Part shown: piece after piece, positions 32,969 to 40,796 of the stretch
How the letters are laid out: the number at the start of each line of letters is the position of its first letter
Position numbering within the stretch: the first letter of the stretch is position 1
DNA from: an uncultured Treponema sp.
GTDB lineage: Bacteria; Spirochaetota; Spirochaetia; Treponematales; Treponemataceae
DNA: 51,228 nt
Assembly (NCBI GenBank): GCA_937902125.1
Contig: CALDIB010000075.1
Location: 1-51,228, forward strand
Direction of reading: 5' to 3'
Position numbers and translations under genes: made by a program
The notes under the pieces: model-generated
Told to the model about the DNA's origin: nothing
Database searches by the model: none
Seen by the model: only the letters and a program-made list of their open reading frames with translations

Positions 32969-32990
32969 TAACAAGCGACATCTCGTTATT
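32960..32990. promoter_or_regulatory. Overlapping inverted repeats between the rfbD and argH promoters
   Basis: CTTGTT (32960-32965) and AACAAG (32970-32975) form a palindrome with a CAAT centre. AATAAC (32967-32972) and GTTATT (32985-32990) form a second, overlapping pair. Together they cover the rfbD -35 box and touch the argH -35 box, a fair site for a regulator of both genes. Confidence 0.5.
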
Positions 32991-33017
32991 GCAAAGAAAG
33001 CCGTTTTTTGTTATTAT
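32989..33017 (+). promoter_or_regulatory. Promoter of argH (leaderless)
   Basis: TTGCAA (32989-32994) and TATTAT (33012-33017) are 17 bases apart, and TG at 33009-33010 makes the -10 box extended. ATG 33026 begins 9 bases after the end of the box with no Shine-Dalgarno, so the mRNA should start at or within two bases of the ATG. Confidence 0.75.
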
Positions 33018-33025
33018 GTCTTACC

Positions 33026-34441
33026 ATGCAGCACGGAACAATTACAGGCGACAATCACGCCGCGCTTTGGAGCGGCCGTTTTAAGGAAGGCCCGGACGCG
33101 GCCGCCGTGGATTTTGAAACTTCAATCTATGTTGACGAGCGGATGGCCTTTGACGACATTCAAGGCTCTTTGGCCCACGCCCAAATGCTTTGCGAGGTCG
33201 GTCTCATTTCAAAAGCTGAATTTTCCAAAATAAAAGGCGGCCTTCTTTCCATAAAAAAAGACTTGGAGTCAGGAAAACTTAAAATTGACTACAGCGCGGA
33301 AGACATTCATTCTTTTATAGAAGCCACGCTCACCGACAGAATCGGAGCGGCCGGAAAAAAGCTTCACACCGGCCGCAGCAGGAACGACCAAATAGCGCTT
33401 GACGAGCGCATCTACTTGCGCCGCGTCATTCCCCAATTGCAAAACAAAATCCTTTCGCTGATTGACGCGCTCGCTTCTATAGCGCAAAAGAACGCCGACA
33501 CCCTTATGCCAGGCTACACCCACATGCAGCGCGCGCAGCCCGTCACCTTGGGCCAGCACCTGTGCGCCTGGGCCTGGAGCTTGGAGCGCGACTGGAGCCG
33601 CTTGGAAGACGCCTTGGCGCGAATAAACTTGAGCCCCCTTGGAAGCGGCGCCTTGGCCGGAAGCGGCCTTCCGCTTGACAGAAAATTGACGGCAAAGCTT
33701 TTGGGCTTTGACGGCCCAACGCCCAATTCAATCGACAGCGTGAGCGACCGGGACTACTGCATAGAGTTTGCAAGTGCCTTCAGCCTTTTGCAAATGCATT
33801 TAAGCCGCTTTTGCGAGGAAATTGTCTTGTGGGCCACAAGCGAGTTCAACTTCATAAACCTTAGCGAAAAATGGTCCACCGGCTCTTCGATAATGCCGCA
33901 AAAAAAGAACCCGGATTTTGCTGAACTCATTCGAGGCCGGACGGGAAAGGTTTACGGAGACCTCTTCAACCTTCTTACGATGATGAAGGGCCTCCCCCTT
34001 TCTTACGACCGGGACTTGCAGGAAGACAAGGCGCCCCTCTTTGACGCGCTGGACACCGTTTCCTCTTGCCTGACAGTTTTCACTTGCATGATTAGTTCCG
34101 CCGCCTTCAACAAAAAGAAAATGGCCGACTCTTGTCAGGCCGGCTGCCTTAACGCCACCGACTTGGCTGACTACCTTGTTCAAAAGGGCGTTCCATTTAG
34201 GGAAGCGCACGGAATAAGCGCCAAGGCCGTCCGCATGGCAATAGAGGCGGGCGTCCGGTTGGAAGATTTGTGTTTGGAAGAATTCCAGCGCTGCTCAAAA
34301 TTGATAGAAGAAGACGTTTACGACTTGCTTTCTCCTGCCGCCTGCGCCGCCGCCAGAAAAACCGTTGGCGGAACCGCGCCCCAGAGGGTCAAGGAGCAAG
34401 TTTCGGCCCTAAAAAAAATTGCCGCTAAAAGAAAAAAATAA
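33026..34441 (+). CDS. argH: Argininosuccinate lyase
   Basis: 471 residues. ATG 33026 gives the usual start (ALWSGRF at residue 12); the upstream in-frame TTG (33008) overlaps the -10 box. The family signature GSSIMPQKKNPD is present, as are TGRSRNDQ and GYTHMQRAQPVTLGQH. It splits argininosuccinate into arginine and fumarate. No other arg gene is near. It is transcribed divergently from rfbD and followed by an amino-acid ABC transporter after 23 bases, which might be co-transcribed. Confidence 0.96.
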   Translation: MQHGTITGDNHAALWSGRFKEGPDAAAVDFETSIYVDERMAFDDIQGSLAHAQMLCEVGLISKAEFSKIKGGLLSIKKDLESGKLKIDYSAEDIHSFIEATLTDRIGAAGKKLHTGRSRNDQIALDERIYLRRVIPQLQNKILSLIDALASIAQKNADTLMPGYTHMQRAQPVTLGQHLCAWAWSLERDWSRLEDALARINLSPLGSGALAGSGLPLDRKLTAKLLGFDGPTPNSIDSVSDRDYCIEFASAFSLLQMHLSRFCEEIVLWATSEFNFINLSEKWSTGSSIMPQKKNPDFAELIRGRTGKVYGDLFNLLTMMKGLPLSYDRDLQEDKAPLFDALDTVSSCLTVFTCMISSAAFNKKKMADSCQAGCLNATDLADYLVQKGVPFREAHGISAKAVRMAIEAGVRLEDLCLEEFQRCSKLIEEDVYDLLSPAACAAARKTVGGTAPQRVKEQVSALKKIAAKRKK

Positions 34442-34464
34442 AAATACAATTGGAGGAATATATA

Positions 34465-35274
34465 ATGAAAAAATTCAATCTTGTGTTTGCCGCCATGCTG
34501 CTTTCGGCGGCGCTTTTTGGTTGCGTCAAAAAAGGCGCTTCCAATGGAGACGATTCCCTTTCCGACTTGAAGAGCAGGGGCGTTTTTGTTCTTGGCCTTG
34601 ACGATTCTTTTCCGCCCATGGGCTTTCGCAACGAGAACAACGAAATTGTAGGCTTTGACATCGACTTGGCCAAAGAAGTGGCCAAGCGCTTGGACGTAAA
34701 GTTTCGCGCCCAACCCATCGACTGGGACGCCAAAGAGCAAGAGTTGAACACAGGAAAAATCGACTGCATTTGGAACGGACTTACAATCACCGAAGACAGA
34801 AAGGCTTCTTTGGCCTTTACAAAGCCTTATCTTGACAACAAGCAAGTGGTCGTTGTCCGCTCCGACTCAGGCTTTAAAAAGCTTTCGGACCTTGCGGGCA
34901 AAAAAATCGCCTTGCAAAGCGGTTCCAGCGCCGAGGACGCGGTGAACGACAATCCCTCGTTTAAGGAAAGCGTTAAGGAAATTGTCCGCTTGGAGCAAAA
35001 CTTGATGGCCTTGAACGATTTGGCCATTGGAGGCGTTGACGGCGTTGTCATGGACAGCATTGTCGCCGAATACTCAATCAAGCGCTCTTCCATGCCTCTT
35101 GTTTTGCTTGACGAGCCCTTGGCTTCGGAAGAATATGGAGTTGCCTTTAGAAAAGGCGACGTTAAGCTTGCCAAAGAAGTTCAAAGAATTTTGGAAGAAA
35201 TGGCCGCCGACGGAAGCGTGGAAAGAATCAGTTCCGCTTGGTTTGGAAGCGACATCACTGTAATCGCAAAGTAA
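34465..35274 (+). CDS. Amino-acid ABC transporter substrate-binding lipoprotein
   Basis: 269 residues from ATG 34465; GGAGGA lies right before it, while the in-frame ATG at 34450 is part of that ribosome site region. Lipobox LFGC with C20 as the lipidated residue. The SBP_bac_3 domain (about 30-265) shows GVFVLGLDDSFPPMGFRNEN, GFDIDLAKEVAKRL and DCIWNGLTIT. It binds a polar amino acid in the periplasm; the exact ligand cannot be read. Permease and ATPase genes follow. Confidence 0.93.
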   Translation: MKKFNLVFAAMLLSAALFGCVKKGASNGDDSLSDLKSRGVFVLGLDDSFPPMGFRNENNEIVGFDIDLAKEVAKRLDVKFRAQPIDWDAKEQELNTGKIDCIWNGLTITEDRKASLAFTKPYLDNKQVVVVRSDSGFKKLSDLAGKKIALQSGSSAEDAVNDNPSFKESVKEIVRLEQNLMALNDLAIGGVDGVVMDSIVAEYSIKRSSMPLVLLDEPLASEEYGVAFRKGDVKLAKEVQRILEEMAADGSVERISSAWFGSDITVIAK

Positions 35275-35284
35275 GGAAAGGCCT

Positions 35285-35920
35285 TTGCGCTCCTTGATTT
35301 ATTCGATGCTCGGCGGAACTCTTGTTTCCGTCGAGGTGTTTTTTCTTACCCTGCTGTTCTCAATACCGTTGGCGCTTTTCTTTTGCGCGGCCAGAATGTC
35401 AAAATTTTTTCCGCTCAAAAAAACCGCCGAATTCTTTTTGCTTTTGATTAGAGGCACGCCCTTGATGCTCCAGTTGATTTGCGTCTATTTCATTCCGGGC
35501 TTGCTTTTGGGCTGGTCTTTTGACCGTTTTACAGCCGCCATCATCGCTCTTTCGGTAAATTACGCCGCTTACTTCGCGGAAATTTACAGGGGCGGCTTTG
35601 AGGCCGTTCCTCAAGGGCAAAGGGAGGCGGCCAAAGTTTTGGGCTACACAAAAACGCAAGCCCTTTTTTACATTGTTTTTCCGCAAGTGGTAAAAAGAAT
35701 TGTTCCCGCCATGGGAAACGAAGTCATCACTCTTGTAAAAGACACCGCCTTGGTTCAAGTCATAGGCGTTGTGGAATTGCTTCATGTGGCCAAGGCCGCG
35801 TCAAACAGAATTTTTTCCACGGTTCCTCTTTTTGTGGCAGGAGCCTTTTACTTTATAATGAACGGAATCGTTTCTTGGGTCTTTGCCCTCATTGAAAAAA
35901 AATTGTCGTATTACAAGTGA
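35285..35920 (+). CDS. Polar amino-acid ABC transporter permease
   Basis: 211 residues from TTG 35285, with AAGGAAAGG just upstream. About five membrane helices and the HisM/GlnP-type coupling block YRGGFEAVPQGQREAAKVLG. RGTPLMLQLICVYF is also characteristic. A single permease gene suggests a homodimer. Its last bases overlap a possible GTG start of the ATPase gene; the better start there is ATG 35932. Confidence 0.93.
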   Translation: MRSLIYSMLGGTLVSVEVFFLTLLFSIPLALFFCAARMSKFFPLKKTAEFFLLLIRGTPLMLQLICVYFIPGLLLGWSFDRFTAAIIALSVNYAAYFAEIYRGGFEAVPQGQREAAKVLGYTKTQALFYIVFPQVVKRIVPAMGNEVITLVKDTALVQVIGVVELLHVAKAASNRIFSTVPLFVAGAFYFIMNGIVSWVFALIEKKLSYYK

Positions 35921-35931
35921 GGCCTTTTATC

Positions 35932-36696
35932 ATGGAAGATGAAATTCTTGTCAGCGTTCGCGGCCTCAAAAAAAATTATGGCGGCGGCGACATATTAAAG
36001 GACATTTCCTTTGACTTGCCCAAGGGCAACACCCTTTCAATCATCGGTCCAAGCGGCTCTGGAAAGTCAACCATTTTGCGCTGCCTTTGCCAGCTGGAAG
36101 AAATCTCCGGAGGAACGATTAAAATTTGCGGAGAATTTTTGGCCAAGGACGGCGTTTATTCGCCAAAAAAAGACCTTAGGCGCATTGGCCGCAAAGTGGG
36201 AATGGTCTTTCAGAATTTCAATCTTTTTCCCCATTATTCTGTCTTGCAGAACCTTGTGGAGCCGCAGGTTCGCGTTCAAAAAACGCCCCGGGGCGAGGCC
36301 GAAAAAAACGCCCTGCAATGGCTTTCAAGAATGGGCCTTTTGGAAAGGGCAAAAAATTATCCCCAGCAATTGTCCGGCGGCCAAAAGCAGCGGGTGGCCA
36401 TAGCTAGGGCTTTGGCCTTGAATCCAGAGCTTTTGGTTTTTGACGAGCCCACCAGCGCGCTTGACCCAGAGCTTACCGGCGAGGTTCTTTCGGTGATAAA
36501 GGACTTGGCGGCGCAAAAGATGACCATGATTGTTGTGACCCACGAAATGGCCTTCGCCCGGGACACAAGCGACAAAATAATTTTTGTGGACGGCGGCTTT
36601 GTGGTGGAGGAAGGGGATCCCGTTCAAGTCATTCAGGAGCCAAGGCGGGAGAGAACCAAGCTTTTTCTCAAGCGCTTTTCAGATCAGCGTTATTGA
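35932..36696 (+). CDS. Polar amino-acid ABC transporter ATPase
   Basis: 254 residues from ATG 35932, with GAGG (35919-35922) at suitable distance; GTG 35917 is less likely. Walker A GPSGSGKST, Q-loop VFQNFNLFPH, signature LSGGQKQRVAIARAL, Walker B LLVFDEPTS and switch His in VTHEM are all intact. It belongs to the GlnQ/HisP class. The next operon's -35 box overlaps its stop codon. Confidence 0.95.
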   Translation: MEDEILVSVRGLKKNYGGGDILKDISFDLPKGNTLSIIGPSGSGKSTILRCLCQLEEISGGTIKICGEFLAKDGVYSPKKDLRRIGRKVGMVFQNFNLFPHYSVLQNLVEPQVRVQKTPRGEAEKNALQWLSRMGLLERAKNYPQQLSGGQKQRVAIARALALNPELLVFDEPTSALDPELTGEVLSVIKDLAAQKMTMIVVTHEMAFARDTSDKIIFVDGGFVVEEGDPVQVIQEPRRERTKLFLKRFSDQRY

Positions 36697-36721
36697 CATT
36701 AATAATCCTTTCATATATAAT
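36693..36721 (+). promoter_or_regulatory. Perfect-consensus sigma70 promoter of yajC-secD-secF
   Basis: TTGACA (36693-36698) and TATAAT (36716-36721) match the consensus exactly, with a 17-base spacer. The -35 box overlaps the stop codon (TGA 36694-36696) of the preceding ABC ATPase. The leader is about 40 bases, ending in GGAAGG. Confidence 0.92.
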
Positions 36722-36768
36722 TGTAACACTATACATTTAACCAAGATAAAAAAATAGGAAGGCTATCT

Positions 36769-37125
36769 ATGTCAGTTTTGAACCTCTTGCAGGCTGGGTC
36801 CCCATCCTCAACTGGAAGTTTTTCTTCGTTGATTGTTACGGTCGTTTTGATGATCGCAATCTTTTACTTTTTCTTGATTCGCCCTCAAAACAAAAAGCAG
36901 AAGGAAATGGAAAAAATGCTGGCCGCCCTTAAAAAAGGCGACAAGGTTGTGACAATAGGAGGAATTCACGGCGTGGTTTCCTCAACAAAAGAAAAGACAA
37001 TCATTCTCAAAGTTGACGACAACACAAAGCTTGAGTTCAACCGTTCGGCAATCGCTTCTGTGGTTCAGCCTGAAGGCGAAAAAAAGGCTGACGCGGCAAA
37101 AGCGGAAAATAAAGAAAACAAATAG
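36769..37125 (+). CDS. yajC: Preprotein translocase subunit YajC
   Basis: 118 residues. One membrane helix (about 21-43), directly followed by the family block FFLIRPQNKKQKEMEKMLAA and the KKGDKVVTIGGIHGVV strand region, ending in an Ala/Lys/Glu tail. YajC associates with SecDF. The first gene of the operon, followed by secD after 14 bases. Confidence 0.95.
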   Translation: MSVLNLLQAGSPSSTGSFSSLIVTVVLMIAIFYFFLIRPQNKKQKEMEKMLAALKKGDKVVTIGGIHGVVSSTKEKTIILKVDDNTKLEFNRSAIASVVQPEGEKKADAAKAENKENK

Positions 37126-37139
37126 ATTGGAGCATAAAA

Positions 37140-38942
37140 ATGGAAAAGACGGGCAAAAGATGGCGTTTTGTCATTCTTCTTGTGGTGTTGGGAATTTGTT
37201 TGGCCTTTTTGCGGCCTACAATCAATTGGTATTTTAGAACGAGCGAGGCCGATCAAAAATTGGCCTTGCAGTCTCTTGAAAAAATCAAGGAATATTCGGT
37301 TCAGCAGGCCGCCAAGGACGTCAAGGCTCTTGAAGCCGACGCCGCGGCCAATCCAAGCGCGCCTCTGGGCGAAAAATACCAGTGGCTTTCAAAGTCCGTA
37401 AAAAAGAACTGCAAGGAATACAAAAAATCTATTCCTGAGCCCTTGACTTTGGGCGCGGCGCTTTCTTCGTTTAGCCTTGGCCGCGTGGCCAAAAGCGACG
37501 AGGAAAAAAAGAATGTGGCTTCTTCGATTCACGCCCGCTTGCTTGAACTTTATCAAAACCGCTACCGCGAAAAAGTTTTGGCGGACAAGCGCAATTACAC
37601 CAATTCGGTCAAGTTGGGCCTTGACCTTTCTGGAGGAATGAACATCATCGTCCGCGCCGATTTGGACGCGGCCGTAAAGAACAACGAGCAGTCTGTGGCC
37701 GCCGCCGGCGGAGAGGCCGCCTTTAAGTCGCGGGCCATGGAGCAGGCCATCGACACGCTAAAAAGCCGCATCGACCGCTTTGGATTGACGGAGCCTGTAA
37801 TCCGCCAGCAGGGCGAGGATCGGGTTTACATTGAAATTCCGGGAGCTGAGCAGAGCGACGCTATTAACACAATTATCATGGGAAAGGGCATCCTCAACTT
37901 TAGGCTTGTTGACGACGAGGCCACAAACCAATTCTTGCAGGCCTACTACTCAAATCCCGACGCGACTTTTGACGAGAACGGAAAGCTTGTCAACCCGGAC
38001 ATGGTTCCAAGCGACGTTGAAATTGTAGGATACTACACAAAGGACTCTTACGGCTTGGACGAGTTTGTTCAGTATATGGCCGTAAAAAAGGAAGTGGCTT
38101 TGGACGGCCGCTACGTCAAGAGCGCGGAAGTCAGCCGCGACCAAATGGGTCAGACCGGCGTTGACTTTACCTTGGACGGAGACGGCGCCGAAATTTTCGC
38201 CAACTTTACCGGCGACCATGTGGGCGAGCGCCTTGCCGTCATAAGCGACAACAAAATCAAGAGCGCCGCCACCATCAAGACCAAAATCGCCGGCGGCCGC
38301 GTCCGCATCGACGGCTTTGGCTTGGAAGAGGCGCAGAATTTGCAAAAGGTTTTGCAAACCGCTTGGCTTGAAGTTCCTTTGAGCGTGGAAAGCCAACAGG
38401 TGATTGGCGCCGAATTGGGAGAAAAAACAATTCACGACGGCTTGATGGCCTTGGCCATCGGCTTGATCGCAATTTTTGCCTTCATGCTCCTTTACTATAA
38501 GGGCGCGGGAATTAACGCCATTGTGGCGCAGATTTTGAACCTTTACATTTTGTTCGCCGTCTTGTCGGCTTTCAACTTGACCTTGACTCTGCCTTCCATC
38601 GCGGGCATGATCCTTACTGTGGGAATGGCCGTTGACGCCAACGTAATCATCTTTGAGCGAATCAAGGAAGAGCTTCGCCTTGGCAAGAGCAGGGGAGCCG
38701 CCATCGAAGCGGGCTTTGAAGGAGCGGCTTGGGCTATTTGGGACTCCAACATTACTACCTTTATCGCCGCCATGTTCTTGAGCAAGTTGGGAACAGGCTC
38801 GATTCAAGGCTTTGCCGTAAGTTTGGCCATCGGCGTGGCTTCGTCAGTCTTTACGGCCTTGTTTGTAAGCCGCTTGATGTTTGATGTTGGAACTGAGGCC
38901 TTTAAGAAAAAGACAACCAGCATCAGTTGGAGGGTAAAATAA
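37140..38942 (+). CDS. secD: Protein translocase subunit SecD
   Basis: 600 residues. First membrane helix at about 9-27, a long periplasmic P1 domain (about 30-430) that includes the conserved GLDLSGGMNIIV, and five C-terminal helices with GMAVDANVIIFERIKEEL. With SecF it uses the ion gradient to pull proteins across the inner membrane. The segment before the GLDLSGG motif (about 40-155) is longer than in E. coli and helical. Its stop overlaps the secF start. Confidence 0.96.
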   Translation: MEKTGKRWRFVILLVVLGICLAFLRPTINWYFRTSEADQKLALQSLEKIKEYSVQQAAKDVKALEADAAANPSAPLGEKYQWLSKSVKKNCKEYKKSIPEPLTLGAALSSFSLGRVAKSDEEKKNVASSIHARLLELYQNRYREKVLADKRNYTNSVKLGLDLSGGMNIIVRADLDAAVKNNEQSVAAAGGEAAFKSRAMEQAIDTLKSRIDRFGLTEPVIRQQGEDRVYIEIPGAEQSDAINTIIMGKGILNFRLVDDEATNQFLQAYYSNPDATFDENGKLVNPDMVPSDVEIVGYYTKDSYGLDEFVQYMAVKKEVALDGRYVKSAEVSRDQMGQTGVDFTLDGDGAEIFANFTGDHVGERLAVISDNKIKSAATIKTKIAGGRVRIDGFGLEEAQNLQKVLQTAWLEVPLSVESQQVIGAELGEKTIHDGLMALAIGLIAIFAFMLLYYKGAGINAIVAQILNLYILFAVLSAFNLTLTLPSIAGMILTVGMAVDANVIIFERIKEELRLGKSRGAAIEAGFEGAAWAIWDSNITTFIAAMFLSKLGTGSIQGFAVSLAIGVASSVFTALFVSRLMFDVGTEAFKKKTTSISWRVK

Positions 38943-39865
38943 TGAAAAATAGAATTGCTTTCAGCAAAGGTTTTTTGCCTTGCGCCGTCTTTTCTTGCTT
39001 GCTGATTTTAAGCGGGATTTTTAGTTTTGTCACCCGTGGATTAAATTTGGGAATTGATTTTAAGCCGGGCTCTATTGAAGAAGTTGAAATCAAGGGAGCG
39101 GCCGGAATAGAAGACATTCGCGCCGCCTTGTCAGGAATCGGCGGAGTGAGCGTAAAGAAAATCGGAAGTTCTTCCGGCGACAACTACCAAATCCGCGCCG
39201 GCGTCAAGGAAAGCGAAGGCGGAAAAATCACCGAAGCGCTTGTCAACAAATACGGAGAGGGCAATGTGGAAGTCCTAAAAACCGATTTCATCGGCTCAAG
39301 CATGTCAAGTTCTTTGGCCCGCCAGTCAATCTTTTTGCTTCTTGGAACAATGCTTTTGATTTGGATTTACGCCACAATCCGCTTCCATTGGGACTTTGCC
39401 TTGGGAGCCATTGTCGCCTTGATTCACGACATTTGCGTCATGTTCACGTTCATAACATGGAGCCAGTTGGAATTTAGCACCACCACTTTGGCCGCGGTTC
39501 TGACAATCGTAGGATACTCAATCAACGCCACCGTGGTAATTCTTGACAGAGTTCGCTACAACCTGCCGCTTATGGAAGTCAAGACCTTTAAGGATTTGCT
39601 TGACCAGTCCTTGAGCGACACATTGGTCCGCTCAATTATCACCACAGCTACAACTTTGTTCGCTGTTTTGGCCTTGTATTTCTTTACCAGCGGAAGCGTC
39701 AAAGACTTCGCGCTTGCCATGACTGTGGGCTTGGTGAGCGGCTGTTATTCGTCAATCTTCATTTCTTCAGGCTTTATCAGCTTTGTTCGTCGGGATTGGA
39801 AGCCGGAATACGGAATCCACCACGCAAGGCCCAAAAAGCTTGGAGGCGCGCAGGCCGCCGTTTGA
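38942..39865 (+). CDS. secF: Protein translocase subunit SecF
   Basis: 307 residues from ATG 38942, with GGAGGG (38929-38934) correctly placed; it shares a base with the secD stop (TAATG). Six membrane helices, the N-terminal GIDFKPGSIEEVEI and the SecF block IVGYSINATVVILDRVR. It pairs with SecD. ispH begins ten bases after its stop, so the two may be co-transcribed. Confidence 0.95.
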   Translation: MKNRIAFSKGFLPCAVFSCLLILSGIFSFVTRGLNLGIDFKPGSIEEVEIKGAAGIEDIRAALSGIGGVSVKKIGSSSGDNYQIRAGVKESEGGKITEALVNKYGEGNVEVLKTDFIGSSMSSSLARQSIFLLLGTMLLIWIYATIRFHWDFALGAIVALIHDICVMFTFITWSQLEFSTTTLAAVLTIVGYSINATVVILDRVRYNLPLMEVKTFKDLLDQSLSDTLVRSIITTATTLFAVLALYFFTSGSVKDFALAMTVGLVSGCYSSIFISSGFISFVRRDWKPEYGIHHARPKKLGGAQAAV

Positions 39866-39875
39866 CTTTTTTAGA

Positions 39876-40796
39876 ATGACTGTCATTCGATCTGACGTTT
39901 TAGGCTTTTGCAGCGGAGTCAGCCGAGGAATGAAGAGCGCCATTGACGCTTTGGATTCCGGCGAATCCGCCCAAAAGCCTAAAAAAATTTATTCCCTTGG
40001 CCCCCTTATCCACAATCAGAGCGCTTTGGACCGCCTTAAAGAAAAGGGCCTTTTGATTCTTCAAGAAAATCAAATTCAAAGCCTTGACAAAGATTGCCTT
40101 GTAATTGTCAGGGCGCACGGAGTTTCACCCCTTGTTTTGGATAGAATAAAGAAAACCGGCGCCCGCCTTGTTGACGCGACTTGCCCTCGCGTGGCCTTGA
40201 GCCAAAGGCGCGCGGCGGAATTTTCCGCAAAGGGAATGTTTGTCATTTTGGCAGGCGACAAGGGGCATGCGGAAGTAAAAGCCGTTGAGGGGAGCGCCGT
40301 TTGCGCAAGCGGCGGTCAGAACGATTCTTGTAAAAAAGAAGCTGGCGGGCGCTTCATTCTTGTTCAAAACGCCATGGAAGCCGAAGGCTTGAGCCTTTTT
40401 CCGCAAATGAAAAATAACGCGGTTCTCTTAAGCCAAACAACTTTTTCGCCGGAGGAATTTAAAAAGATTTCGGCGATTCTTGAAAAAAAAATAGAGGGCT
40501 TGAAAATTTTTGACACAATTTGCCCTGCCACCGGAGAGCGGCAAAAAGCTCTTCTTGACCTTTCAAAAAAAGTTGACGCGCTTGTTGTTGTGGGCGGAAA
40601 AAAATCGGCCAACAGTCTGCGCCTTTTTGAGCTTGCAAAAAGCGTTTGCAAGGCGGCGTATTTTGTTGAAAGCGCGGAGGACTTGCCCGACGATTTTGGC
40701 GGCGGAAAAATCATAGGCCTTGCCGCGGGCGCCAGCTCTCCTGATTTTGTGATAGACCAAGTGGAACAAAAAATTTTGGAGATGCCGTCAGTCTAG
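39876..40796 (+). CDS. ispH: 4-hydroxy-3-methylbut-2-enyl diphosphate reductase (IspH/LytB)
   Basis: 306 residues from ATG 39876, which fits the family start (VIRSDVLGFCSGV); an earlier in-frame ATG lies inside secF. Iron-sulfur ligands C12, C103 (DATCPRV) and C216 (TICPATGERQ) are present, as are RAHGVSP, GDKGHAEV, the catalytic-Thr block LLSQTTFS and SANS. It releases IPP and DMAPP, the last MEP-pathway step. No good Shine-Dalgarno is seen, so coupling to secF is possible. The 3' end overlaps the convergent UPF0164 gene by nine bases. Confidence 0.93.
   Translation: MTVIRSDVLGFCSGVSRGMKSAIDALDSGESAQKPKKIYSLGPLIHNQSALDRLKEKGLLILQENQIQSLDKDCLVIVRAHGVSPLVLDRIKKTGARLVDATCPRVALSQRRAAEFSAKGMFVILAGDKGHAEVKAVEGSAVCASGGQNDSCKKEAGGRFILVQNAMEAEGLSLFPQMKNNAVLLSQTTFSPEEFKKISAILEKKIEGLKIFDTICPATGERQKALLDLSKKVDALVVVGGKKSANSLRLFELAKSVCKAAYFVESAEDLPDDFGGGKIIGLAAGASSPDFVIDQVEQKILEMPSV

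Noticed and set aside
37950..38807. A 285-codon antisense open frame over secD
   Set aside because: Shadow of secD; composition is unlike any protein and there is no start context.
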